The translations under genes and the position numbers were made by a program. DNA of 64,000 bases from NCBI RefSeq assembly GCF_028994805.1, contig NZ_JAJQQP010000001.1, positions 475,464 to 539,463 on the forward strand, given 5' to 3'. The notes beneath the pieces are model-generated. The model did no database searches. It was not told the origin of the DNA and saw only the letters and a list, made by a program, of their open reading frames with translations. This DNA comes from Promicromonospora iranensis (GTDB taxonomy: Bacteria > Actinomycetota > Actinomycetes > Actinomycetales > Cellulomonadaceae). Below are positions 56,963 through 64,000 of the stretch, in pieces (positions within the stretch are counted from its first letter, which is position 1; each line of letters opens with the position of its first letter).

Positions 56963-58132
56963 ATGGGACTCTTCGGCCGCCGCACACCGCCCACCGCTCG
57001 CCCAGGCGTCGAGGTGCTACCGCCCGGCGAGCGCAAGATATCCGGCGGCGGCGAGGCGTCCCGGCTGTGGTCGGACGGCTTCGGCCGCGTCGGCACCCGG
57101 TCACTCCAGATCCTCGCGGTCGTCGCGGTGGTCGCGGTCTTCGGGTTCGTCGGCACGCGGCTGACGCTCGTCGTGATCCCGGTCCTCATCGCGCTCGTGC
57201 TCGCGGCAGCGATCTACCCGCTGGTCTCGTTCCTGCGACGCCGCGGCCTGCCGTCGCTCCTTGCGACATGGATCGCGCTCCTGACCCTGATCGCACTGCT
57301 GTCGGCGATCGTGTGGCTCGTCGTGCTGGCCGTCGTGGACCAGTGGGACGAGCTCCAGGCCCAGGCGCTCGACGGTTTCGACTCCCTGCAGACCTATGTC
57401 CAGGACCTCCCCTTCGAGATCACCGACGAGCAGATCGCGTCGGTGCGCGAGTCCGCCATGGGCCTCCTGCAGTCGGACACCATCGGCTCCGGTGCCATCG
57501 CGGGTGTCTCCCAGACGGCCGACTTCGTCGCGGGCTTCTTCATCATGATCGTCGTCCTGTTCTTCTTCCTGAAGGACGGCCCGGCCATGTGGGAGTTCCT
57601 GCTGCGCCCGTTCGAGGGGCACCGGTACGAGCGGGGGCGGCGCGTCGGCGCCGCGACCATCGGCACGCTCGGCGGCTACGTGCGGGGGACGGCGATCGTG
57701 GCTCTCGTCGACGCGGTAGGCATCGGTATCGGCCTCGCGATCATCGGCGTGCCGCTCGTGATCCCGCTGTCCGTGCTCGTCTTCCTCCTGGCTTTCATCC
57801 CGCTGGTCGGCGCCACCCTGGCCGGCATCCTCGCGGCCCTGGTGACGCTCGTCGCCGTGGGGCCGGTCGAGGCGCTCATCGTGGTCGCGATCGTCGTCGG
57901 CGTGAACCAGCTCGAGGGCGACTTCCTGCAGCCGATCGTCATGGGCCGGACCCTGCGACTGCACCCGCTCGTCATCCTGTTCGCGCTGACCGCGGGGACG
58001 GTGCTCGTCGGCATCACCGGTGCCGTCCTCGCCGTGCCGATCGCCGCGTCGATCTGGCGTGCCATCCAGGTGTGGGACGGACCCGACCTGCCTGCCCGGT
58101 TCGCCCGGAAGAAGCGCTCCGAGGAGGTCTAG
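56963..58132 (+). CDS. AI-2E family (TqsA/PerM) transporter
   Basis: The 389-residue membrane protein has the AI-2E family layout. An N-terminal tail rich in Arg and Gly (RTPPTARPGVEVLPPGE) is followed by eight helices, with the signatures GFFIMIVVLFFFLKDG and FIPLVGATLAGILAALVTLV, then NQLEGDFLQPIVMGRTLRLH. Members may export signalling molecules or Na+/H+, and the substrate cannot be deduced. The ATG at 56963 follows AAGGAGGACAGG; a longer in-frame extension upstream is not supported. The gene is divergent from the antiporter. Confidence 0.9.
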   Translation: MGLFGRRTPPTARPGVEVLPPGERKISGGGEASRLWSDGFGRVGTRSLQILAVVAVVAVFGFVGTRLTLVVIPVLIALVLAAAIYPLVSFLRRRGLPSLLATWIALLTLIALLSAIVWLVVLAVVDQWDELQAQALDGFDSLQTYVQDLPFEITDEQIASVRESAMGLLQSDTIGSGAIAGVSQTADFVAGFFIMIVVLFFFLKDGPAMWEFLLRPFEGHRYERGRRVGAATIGTLGGYVRGTAIVALVDAVGIGIGLAIIGVPLVIPLSVLVFLLAFIPLVGATLAGILAALVTLVAVGPVEALIVVAIVVGVNQLEGDFLQPIVMGRTLRLHPLVILFALTAGTVLVGITGAVLAVPIAASIWRAIQVWDGPDLPARFARKKRSEEV

Positions 58133-58143
58133 GGTGCGGGCCA

Positions 58144-58162
58144 GCCGGACCATCGGTCCGGC
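58144..58162. terminator. Weak stem-loop between convergent genes
   Basis: GCCGGACC (58144-58151) pairs with GGTCCGGC (58155-58162) around a three-base loop in the 41-base gap between the AI-2E-family and DUF1206 genes. There is no T tract. Confidence 0.4.
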
Positions 58163-58173
58163 CAGCGGTCCGA

Positions 58174-58983
58174 TCAGAGGCGCGCGAACCGGGCGCGCGC
58201 GAAGGAGTACAGGCCGAACGCGGCGATTCCCAGCCCGGTCACCAGGAGCAGCACGGTGCCGAACGGCTGGTCCCGGATCGTGTGCAGGGCCTCGTCGAGC
58301 CCACCCGCCTGCGAGGCGTCCGCACTCACCGCGGCAGCCACGAGGAGTCCACCGACGACGGCGAGCGCAATGCCCTTGGCGACGTATCCGGCCTGACCGA
58401 GCCGCAGCACCACGGGTCCGACGGCGCCCCCACCGGTGCCGGTGAGGTCACTCATGAACTTCTTCCGTACACCCTTGACCGCGTGGTAGACCCCGACGGC
58501 GATGATCACGACACCGACGGCACCCACGAGCCAGCGGCCGCCCGGAACGGTGAAGACACCGGCCGTCATGCCCTCCTCGCTGCTGCCGCCACCAGCGGTG
58601 CCCTGCGCATACCGGACGCCGGTGACCGCCAGCACGCCGTACAGCACGGCCTTCGCGGCGCTCTTGGCCCGCGCGCCGGCCTGGTGCTCCGCGTTCGGCA
58701 CGCCGAGGAGGGCCGTCGCAAGCTGCCAGAGCGCGAGTGCGGCGAACCCCACCGCGACCGCCCAGAGCAGCACGTCGCCGCCGGGCATCTGGGCGATCGC
58801 CTTGAAGGCTCCGGACTCGCTCGCCTGGCCGGCGGGCTGGCCCAGCGCGAGCTGGATGGCCAACCAGGCGACCAGGAGGTGCAGGATTCCAGAGGCCACG
58901 TAACCGCCTCGAGCCAGGACGCGCACAGGGCCACTGTTCTGTGCGCGGCGGGCCGCGCCATCAGCGGACGAGTTCTTGGACAC
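58174..58983 (-). CDS. DUF1206 membrane protein
   Basis: The 269-residue protein has six helices arranged as three repeated pairs. Each pair begins with a similar element: ARGGYVASGILHLLVAWLA, KAVLYGVLAVTGVRYAQG and GYVAKGIALAVVGGLLVAA. This threefold repeat defines DUF1206. The function is not known. GTG 58983 is chosen because GGAGG lies before it and the earlier frame contains the promoter region. It is a single gene convergent with the AI-2E-family gene. Confidence 0.82.
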   Translation of the reverse strand: MSKNSSADGAARRAQNSGPVRVLARGGYVASGILHLLVAWLAIQLALGQPAGQASESGAFKAIAQMPGGDVLLWAVAVGFAALALWQLATALLGVPNAEHQAGARAKSAAKAVLYGVLAVTGVRYAQGTAGGGSSEEGMTAGVFTVPGGRWLVGAVGVVIIAVGVYHAVKGVRKKFMSDLTGTGGGAVGPVVLRLGQAGYVAKGIALAVVGGLLVAAAVSADASQAGGLDEALHTIRDQPFGTVLLLVTGLGIAAFGLYSFARARFARL

Positions 58984-59086
58984 GAGTGCACCTCCGTCAG
59001 ACCACGCAGTGTGCGGGGCAGTACACATTGGCGCATTTCAGAGTAATCCGCACGCGGCACGCGCCGGTAGGGACCTCCGCGCCGGC

Positions 59087-60181
59087 TCAGCGGGTGGTCG
59101 AACCGCCACACTCCGCGACGGCCGCGCCGTCGGCGGTCAACCGCACGTCGACGAGGAGGTCGGCACCGAGGGCCGCCATGGCCTCCGGATCGGTTAGCTC
59201 GACCTCCGCCACATGGACGTCGCCGTCCGGCGAGACCGTGCGCGTGTGCGTGATGCTCCCGTCCGTGGACCACCCCACCTCGTCATCGGCCCCGACCTCC
59301 CACGACCGGGAGACCGGCGGTGTCCCACGCTCCGAGAGCGACCGAGCGGAGAGGACGATGCGGTAGTCGACGTCGCGCGCCGCCGGTTCGCTCGCCCAGG
59401 AGAGCGTCGCGGCCGGACGGGCGGTCCGAGTCTCCCGGACGGTCCACATCCGGCGATCCTGCTCGATCGATACGGACCCGCCCAGGCTGATGTCCCCACC
59501 GGTCAGAGCCGGCCCGACCCCGTCGACGCCGCACTCGCCGAGGCCGGCCATGGGCTCCGAACGACTGCTGCTGATCGGCACGCACCCGTAGGCGAGCCCC
59601 AGGACCACCGCGACCAGCGCCGCCGAGTACACCGCGATCCTCGGTCGGCGCGAGAGGTCGGGCAGGTGCTGCACCACCACGGTGTGCGCGATCGTGTCAG
59701 CGAACGTCTGCCGCTTCGCGTGCCACAACGGCCGCAGGTAACCGATGAGCAGTATGGCGTCGAGCAGGTGCAGCACCCAGCGCACCAGCGTCGTCCACCA
59801 GCCGGCAGGCCCGCCGGACCGCTCGCGGACGACGCGGATGCCGACCACCAGCTTGCCCGGGGTCCAGCCGGTGAGCGCTTGCAGGGTCAGGAGGAGGACG
59901 ACGGCGCCGATCGGCACGAGGACCAGCGGGTCGTCGGGCCAGGCCGCGTCGCCGACGGGACCGTAGCCAGGCGTGAGGGTGGGCTGGGTGGACCCCCCGC
60001 CGAGCGCCAGCCAGGTGACTCCCGCCAGGATCGCGTTGTCCAGGACCGCCGCGACCACGCGCTGCAGCCACCTGGCGTAGGGCGGGGCGACGGCGCCGGC
60101 CAGTAGGACAGCCCTGTCCGGCGCGAGCGCGACGCCGGACACGGGATCCCCGTCGGGCCGGGACCGTTCGCTGCTGGACAT
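59087..60181 (-). CDS. RDD-family membrane protein with exported domain
   Basis: The 364-residue protein has RDD motifs: YARWLQRVVAAVLDNAILAG with the Arg/Asp pair, and WTPGKLVVGIRVVRERSG. Four helices lie in the first half (VLVPIGAVVLLLTLQAL among them). After a final helix (IAVYSAALVAVVLGLAYG, about residue 195) comes a 150-residue exported beta-rich domain of no recognised family. Cys residues occur as YGCVPI, GECGVDG and AECGGST. The last looks like a simple binding domain. ATG 60181 is chosen, without strong ribosome-site support; a GTG further upstream is possible. Confidence 0.75.
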   Translation of the reverse strand: MSSSERSRPDGDPVSGVALAPDRAVLLAGAVAPPYARWLQRVVAAVLDNAILAGVTWLALGGGSTQPTLTPGYGPVGDAAWPDDPLVLVPIGAVVLLLTLQALTGWTPGKLVVGIRVVRERSGGPAGWWTTLVRWVLHLLDAILLIGYLRPLWHAKRQTFADTIAHTVVVQHLPDLSRRPRIAVYSAALVAVVLGLAYGCVPISSSRSEPMAGLGECGVDGVGPALTGGDISLGGSVSIEQDRRMWTVRETRTARPAATLSWASEPAARDVDYRIVLSARSLSERGTPPVSRSWEVGADDEVGWSTDGSITHTRTVSPDGDVHVAEVELTDPEAMAALGADLLVDVRLTADGAAVAECGGSTTR

Positions 60182-60258
60182 GGACGAAGCATGGCAGCGC
60201 ATGCGGCGCCGGCCCAGGAAAGCCCCACGTGCGTGGGAATGTCTGGCATCCTGCGCGG

Positions 60259-60627
60259 ATGACGGCACAACAGATGATGGAACGGCTCGCAGAGGTCATC
60301 GACGGGCATCGGTGGGACGACCTCCCGGCGCTGCTCCATCCCGAGTTCTCGTGCCGCTACGTGCACACCGGCGAGACCTTCGACCGGGATTCCTGGGTAC
60401 GGATCAACGCGGACTATCCCGGGTTCCAGGACTTCCGGCTGCTCGACTGCATAGCCGACCAGGAGCGCGCCGCCGGCCGTGCCCATGTCACAGGTCTTGC
60501 CGACGGCGAGCTGCAGCACTTCGAGGTGGCGACGTTCCTCACCGTGCGTGACGGCCTCGTCGTCGACATGACCGAGGTGTGGACGGACGTCGACCTCGCC
60601 CCGCCCGCAGGCACCAGGCCGCAGTAG
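60259..60627 (+). CDS. NTF2/SnoaL-like protein
   Basis: The 122-residue protein has the cone-shaped NTF2 fold pattern: MMERLAEVIDGHRWDDLPAL, LHPEFSCRYVHTGETFDRD, and HFEVATFLTVRDGLVVDMTEVW. Such proteins bind small hydrophobic ligands or act as isomerases/cyclases; active-site residues cannot be assigned. ATG 60259 matches the family start. It is a single gene, divergent from the RDD gene and convergent with the next. Confidence 0.78.
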   Translation: MTAQQMMERLAEVIDGHRWDDLPALLHPEFSCRYVHTGETFDRDSWVRINADYPGFQDFRLLDCIADQERAAGRAHVTGLADGELQHFEVATFLTVRDGLVVDMTEVWTDVDLAPPAGTRPQ

Positions 60628-60645
60628 CGCCCGTGGCCCACCGGG

Positions 60646-61080
60646 TCACGTCCGCACGCTGCCGTCCTCGCGCCTGGTGCGGTGGGAGTGCGCGACCATG
60701 GCGGCCACCACGAAGAAGAGCCAGAACGGCGAGACGGGCATCAGCACGACACCAACACAGCCCAGCACCAGCAGCAGCCAACCGACGTGGGGCGGCGCCT
60801 GCCCCCAGCGCCGTTCGATCCAGGTGACGTCTGCGCCGACGAAGGCCAGTCCGATCCCCGCTACGAGGTACCAGAAGCTGGCACTGCGGAGATCGACGAG
60901 GGCCGGGTCGGCGTCGACGGCCCCGAGCACGCCCGCATCGATGATGCTGGCCACCGAATCGCCGTAGAACAGCGGTGTGGTGAGTATGTGTACCACCGCG
61001 ATGACCAGCAGCGCGGGGCCGACGAGTGCGCGCCTCCTGGGTCGTCGGTCGCGTGGGTCGAGCGACGGCTCGGTGCTCAT
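60646..61080 (-). CDS. Four-helix membrane protein (DUF6463-like)
   Basis: The 144-residue protein has four hydrophobic segments: GPALLVIAVVHILTTPLFYG, SFWYLVAGIGLAFVGADV, HVGWLLLVLGCVGVVLMPV and FWLFFVVAAMVAHSH. The pattern fits the DUF6463 membrane proteins, whose function is unknown. Its ATG overlaps the tetR stop as ATGA, so it is translated with and probably controlled by that regulator. Confidence 0.7.
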   Translation of the reverse strand: MSTEPSLDPRDRRPRRRALVGPALLVIAVVHILTTPLFYGDSVASIIDAGVLGAVDADPALVDLRSASFWYLVAGIGLAFVGADVTWIERRWGQAPPHVGWLLLVLGCVGVVLMPVSPFWLFFVVAAMVAHSHRTRREDGSVRT

Positions 61081-61631
61081 GGCTGCTCCTTCATGACGGG
61101 GCCCAGCACGATGTCGTACAACCGGTCGATGTCCGTGGGCTCGAGCTGGGGCAGGACGTGCTGGGAGCCGATCAGCACCACATAGACGAGGCGGGCCATG
61201 GGCAGCGCCTGCTCGGCGTCGCCGCTGATCGCCTCCCACAGTGTCCGCAGATAGTCGATCCGGGTCGCGTCGACCCGTTCCAGCGTGTGCCGGGCCTCCT
61301 TGTCGTGCGCCGCCCACGACCTGATGCTCGCTTCCAGCCGCGGCTGGTTGCCCTCGTCCTCGATCACGATCCGGCGCAGCAGCCGCAGCTTTTCCTCTGG
61401 CGTCCGGTCGTCCTGCGACTCCACGACGTCGATGAAGCGCAAGGTGTGCTGCTGCTCGAAGTACGCCAGGAGCTCCCGCTGGTAGCTCGGCATCCCATCG
61501 CCGAAGTGGTGGTAGAAGGAGCCCTTGCTGACCCCGAGAGCCTCGGTGAGGCGCTCGATACGCAGCGCGCCGACGCCCCCCTCGGCCATCACCATCAGCC
61601 CCTTGTCGAGCCATGCGCTCTTGGTCACCAT
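61077..61631 (-). CDS. TetR-family transcriptional regulator
   Basis: The 184-residue protein has the TetR helix-turn-helix: GGVGALRIERLTEALGVSKG and SFYHHFGDGMPSYQRELL. The C-terminal ligand domain has no recognised ligand signature. The start is ATG 61631; the operator-like palindrome ends only eight bases upstream, so the message has little or no leader. A larger open frame beyond that runs through the operator and is not coding. It is the first gene of a two-gene operon with the DUF6463-like protein. Confidence 0.88.
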   Translation of the reverse strand: MVTKSAWLDKGLMVMAEGGVGALRIERLTEALGVSKGSFYHHFGDGMPSYQRELLAYFEQQHTLRFIDVVESQDDRTPEEKLRLLRRIVIEDEGNQPRLEASIRSWAAHDKEARHTLERVDATRIDYLRTLWEAISGDAEQALPMARLVYVVLIGSQHVLPQLEPTDIDRLYDIVLGPVMKEQP

Positions 61632-61638
61632 GATATGG

Positions 61639-61658
61639 ACCGTACCATACGGTACGGT
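61639..61658. promoter_or_regulatory. 20-bp inverted repeat, likely TetR operator
   Basis: ACCGTACC (61639-61646) and GGTACGGT (61651-61658) are perfect complements with a four-base spacer. The repeat ends eight bases upstream of the tetR ATG, on the regulator's own promoter side. Confidence 0.78.
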
Positions 61659-61737
61659 ATGGCTGGCAGGGCCACATCGACCTTGAGGCCGTGCCCAAGA
61701 ACCGGCCCTGGTGAGCGTGGACTCCCCCCCGGGGGGA

Positions 61738-62601
61738 TCACGCCAAGCTTGTCCCGCCGTCCGCCAGCCCAGCCAGCAGCTCGGCCGCCAGGTGCGGCCG
61801 CACCAGCCACAGCAGGTGGCTGGACTCGAGGGTGTGCACGTCGTACGGGTTGTCCGGCGTGAGCGCGTCACCCTCCCGGATCAGCCGGTCCTGCATCGCG
61901 AGCGGGATGCTCGTGTCCGCACTGAGCCGCACGTAGGTCTTGGGGATCGTGCCCCAGGTCGCTGCCTGGGCCCGGTCGGCCGACGTGCCCGCGTCCAGGT
62001 TCTCGTCGGGCTGGAAGGTGTTGAGGAAGGTGCGGAGCTCGTCGTCCGTGCCGTCCGCCAGGAACGCCTCCTTGAAGCCAGCGAGCACGGCCGGGTCGGC
62101 GGTGCGGAAGTTGCACCGCAGCAGGCCGACGGCGGCCGGGTCGGCCGCCAGCGCGCCCGCGAGCGCTCCGGCGTCGACCGACGCCATCTCGGGTTCCGCG
62201 TAGTAGTCGCCCACGTCGAGGTCCACCGGGGCCCACGCGGAGACGTACACGATCCGGTCGATCAGATCGGGGCGGGCGTTGCCGACGGCGGTCACCGTGG
62301 CGCCGCCCCGGCTGTGCGCGACAAGGATCACCGGCCCGTGCTCCTTCGCCCGCTCGAGCACCTCGGTGACACGCGCCGCGTTGTCCGCCAGCGTGACGCC
62401 CTTGATGCCGCCGGGCGCCGTCGCGAGGGCCGCGGCGTCCTGCGGGGCCTGGTACGCGGCAGGGTAGGTCGCCTCGAAACCGTGCCCGGGCAGGTCGACG
62501 GCGGCGGAGCGGTGGCCGTGCAGAGCGAGCTCCGCCTGGAGCGGCGCGAACGAGAAGGAGTTGGCGAAGGCGCCGTGGACCAGCACGAAGGTGGGAGACA
62601 C
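61738..62601 (-). CDS. Alpha/beta hydrolase
   Basis: The 287-residue protein has the alpha/beta hydrolase features: TFVLVHGAFANSFSF with the oxyanion HG, SAAVDLPGHGFEAT, and the nucleophile elbow VILVAHSRGGATV with Ser in GHSxG-type form (AHSRGG). A later His in TLESSHLLWLV could complete the triad. No signal peptide is present. It begins at GTG 62601, four bases after the CGNR regulator stop, and forms an operon with it. A palindromic run of C then G just after the stop (61724-61736) could act as a hairpin. Confidence 0.87.
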   Translation of the reverse strand: MSPTFVLVHGAFANSFSFAPLQAELALHGHRSAAVDLPGHGFEATYPAAYQAPQDAAALATAPGGIKGVTLADNAARVTEVLERAKEHGPVILVAHSRGGATVTAVGNARPDLIDRIVYVSAWAPVDLDVGDYYAEPEMASVDAGALAGALAADPAAVGLLRCNFRTADPAVLAGFKEAFLADGTDDELRTFLNTFQPDENLDAGTSADRAQAATWGTIPKTYVRLSADTSIPLAMQDRLIREGDALTPDNPYDVHTLESSHLLWLVRPHLAAELLAGLADGGTSLA

Positions 62602-62605
62602 GGCG

Positions 62606-63271
62606 TCAGACGTTACCGCCGTCGCGTCCGGCCAGGTCGGACTTGCGCCGCTGGTAGTGCCGGGCGGCGCGGGCGCGGTTGCCGCAGCCCGGGGAGCACC
62701 ACTCGCGGCGGTTGTGATCCTTGGCGAAGTAGAGGACGCATCCGGGCGCGAGGCAGGCACGGAGCTGGGACCGCCCCTCGCCGGCGAGCAGGGCGATGGA
62801 CTCGCTCGCGAGGAGTGCGGCGATGCCGGGACCTGCCGGGTGTGCGACGTGCAGGGTGCGTGCGGGCTCGCCGCCGGGCGGCCAGTCGAGGGCCGGCCAC
62901 GGCGGTGCGGCAGCGACGATCTCGTTGAGCACCGCGCGTGCCGCATCCCGGTCGCGGGTCGCGGACGCGGCGGCGGGCCGGGGGTCCTGGGTGGCGTCGG
63001 CCGCCAGACGGCGCAGCGCGTCACGCAGGCGGCGCAGACCGTCGGCCGTAGCACCGAGGTCGGCGGGCGGGTCGGTCGCGAGCCAGGCGGCCACGCCGGG
63101 GGCCGTCTCCGTGAGGCGTGGACCGACCGCCCGCAGCCACGCGACCGCCTCGCCGTCCGTGCCGAGCGCGTCGTGGACGTGCCCACGGCCTGCCCAGACG
63201 GTGTTCATCAGTTCCACGGGAAGCAGCTCGCCGAGCAGCGGTGCCCGGGTCGGCTCAGGAGTGGGGGCCAT
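62606..63271 (-). CDS. CGNR zinc-finger (ABATE) transcriptional regulator
   Basis: The 221-residue protein has an N-terminal ABATE domain (LLPVELMNTVWAGRGHVHDA) and a C-terminal CGNR zinc finger: CLAPGCVLYFAKDHNRREW followed by CSPGCGNRARAARHYQRR. The zinc ligands are Cys pairs in CLAPGC and CSPGC. This is a putative stress-related transcription regulator family in actinobacteria. It is the first gene of an operon with the hydrolase, and its start faces the AhpD-like gene across a shared promoter region with a strong inverted repeat, which it likely binds. Confidence 0.85.
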   Translation of the reverse strand: MAPTPEPTRAPLLGELLPVELMNTVWAGRGHVHDALGTDGEAVAWLRAVGPRLTETAPGVAAWLATDPPADLGATADGLRRLRDALRRLAADATQDPRPAAASATRDRDAARAVLNEIVAAAPPWPALDWPPGGEPARTLHVAHPAGPGIAALLASESIALLAGEGRSQLRACLAPGCVLYFAKDHNRREWCSPGCGNRARAARHYQRRKSDLAGRDGGNV

Positions 63272-63303
63272 GCATCCATCCTACCGCACCTAATGGTTAG
63301 AGG

Positions 63304-63379
63304 CGGTTTTAACCGTTGACAGATGTCCGAGCGTGTGTGCAGGATGCTCTCACGGTTAGCGAGCCCGCTAACCGTGAGA
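63304..63379 (+). promoter_or_regulatory. Promoter and 14-bp inverted-repeat operator of the AhpD-like gene
   Basis: TTGACA (63316-63321) and CAGGAT (63340-63345) form a -35/-10 pair spaced 18 bases. Directly after the -10, TCTCACGGTTAGCG (63348-63361) pairs perfectly with CGCTAACCGTGAGA (63366-63379) around AGCC, where +1 would lie. A smaller palindrome with CGGTT and AACCG arms lies at 63304-63315, and another GGTTAG at 63295-63300. GGTTA is thus repeated across the divergent region. Confidence 0.78.
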
Positions 63380-63398
63380 ACTTGGAGAGGGAACCCCG

Positions 63399-63947
63399 AT
63401 GTCGAAGCTGCCTCAGATCGATCCCGCCACCGCGACCGGCGCAGCCGCCGAGCTCCTGGCGCAGGTGCAGAAGTCGCTCGGCGTCACGCCGAACATGACC
63501 AAGGTGATGGCCAACAGCCCCGCGCTGCTCCAGGGCTACCTCGCCCTGTCGGGAGCCCTGGGTGGCGGCGCACTCCCGGCGGCGGTGCGCGAGCGCCTCG
63601 CCGTGGCGACCGCCGAGGCCAACGGCTGCGAGTACTGCCTCTCGGCCCACACCTACATCGGCGCCAACATCGCCCATGTCGACGCCGACGAGCTCGAGCG
63701 GGCCCGGTCGGCGCAGTCGAACGACCCGCACACCGCCGCGCTGCTCGCCCTGTCCAACGCGGTCCTGGCCGCCCGGGGCGCCATCGACGACGCGGACCTC
63801 GAGGCCGCGCGCCAGGCCGGCGTGACCGACGCCGAGATCGGCGAGGTGGTCGGTCACATAGCGCTCAACGTGCTGACCAACTACTTCAACGTGCTGAGCC
63901 AGGTCGAGAACGACTGGCCGGTCGTCACCCCGCGCGTCGCCGTCTGA
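63399..63947 (+). CDS. Carboxymuconolactone decarboxylase/AhpD-like protein
   Basis: The 182-residue protein has the CMD/AhpD fold with the thiol motif NGCEYCLSAHTYIGAN (about residues 76-91): Glu, CxxC and His in the order of the peroxidase-type members. The role is probably peroxide or thiol redox chemistry. The ATG at 63399 follows GAGAGGGAACCCC. It is under the 14-bp inverted repeat noted upstream, divergent from the CGNR regulator. The remaining 53 bases to the window edge hold nothing assigned. Confidence 0.88.
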   Translation: MSKLPQIDPATATGAAAELLAQVQKSLGVTPNMTKVMANSPALLQGYLALSGALGGGALPAAVRERLAVATAEANGCEYCLSAHTYIGANIAHVDADELERARSAQSNDPHTAALLALSNAVLAARGAIDDADLEAARQAGVTDAEIGEVVGHIALNVLTNYFNVLSQVENDWPVVTPRVAV

Positions 63948-64000
63948 CGCGACCCGCTCCACCCGCCCCGAACCACCCCGGCCACCCCGCGAGGAGATTC

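Overview
The window is high-GC chromosomal DNA from an actinobacterium. I infer a member of the Micrococcales, probably of the Promicromonosporaceae/Cellulomonadaceae type. The inference rests on the GC-rich codon use, frequent GTG starts, strong AGGAGG ribosome sites, and the block ino1 - padR - class A penicillin-binding proteins - rpsF/ssb/rpsR/rplI - dnaB, which lies near the replication origin in many actinobacteria. I saw no rRNA, tRNA, CRISPR array, transposase or phage structural gene.

Layout. 0-9.2 kb: housekeeping genes (universal stress protein, a two-gene fluoride channel, a 5'-3' exonuclease, a CbiX-type chelatase, PEP carboxylase, a NUC1-type nuclease, an NAD(P)-dependent sugar epimerase-like protein, endonuclease IV). 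9.3-20 kb: a minus-strand cluster that starts with a NatA/NatB-like ABC exporter and runs into five tandem single-pass membrane proteins with PQQ-like beta-propellers. The last exporter gene and the first propeller gene overlap by four bases. All five share a cytoplasmic FDL[VI][DE] motif, cysteines and a C-terminal GLG. This is the best candidate here for an undescribed system. 20-28 kb: a secreted proline-rich repeat protein, cstA with a small Cys-Cys-ended protein and an ArsA-like ATPase, a NarL-type two-component system, and a secreted beta-helix protein preceded by a perfect 20-bp operator-like palindrome.

28-37 kb: a beta-lactamase-fold protein, a CPBP-like membrane protein, a two-TM ion channel, an LVIVD-repeat secreted protein flanked by two DUF305 proteins, and a 767-residue membrane protein made of xxxLxxG heptads. 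37-46.5 kb: rplI, rpsR, ssb and rpsF, two duplicated class A penicillin-binding proteins, and the divergent padR-ino1 operon with a palindromic operator. 46.5-52 kb: a large secreted S8 protease and an OmpR-type winged-helix protein, with tandem 11-bp repeats between them. 52-55.5 kb: a MATE transporter, a cluster of DnaA-box-like sequences, and dnaB interrupted in its Walker A motif by a 142-residue mini-intein with the hallmarks of class 3 inteins (Ala1 plus the Trp/Cys/Thr set).

55.5-64 kb: a cation/proton antiporter, an AI-2E-family permease, DUF1206 and RDD membrane proteins, an NTF2-like protein, a tetR-membrane protein operon with an operator against the start codon, and a CGNR regulator-hydrolase operon divergent from an AhpD-like protein. 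The intergenic region of that last pair holds a consensus-like promoter followed by a perfect 14-bp inverted repeat. Functions are assigned from protein motifs read by eye; no database search was run.
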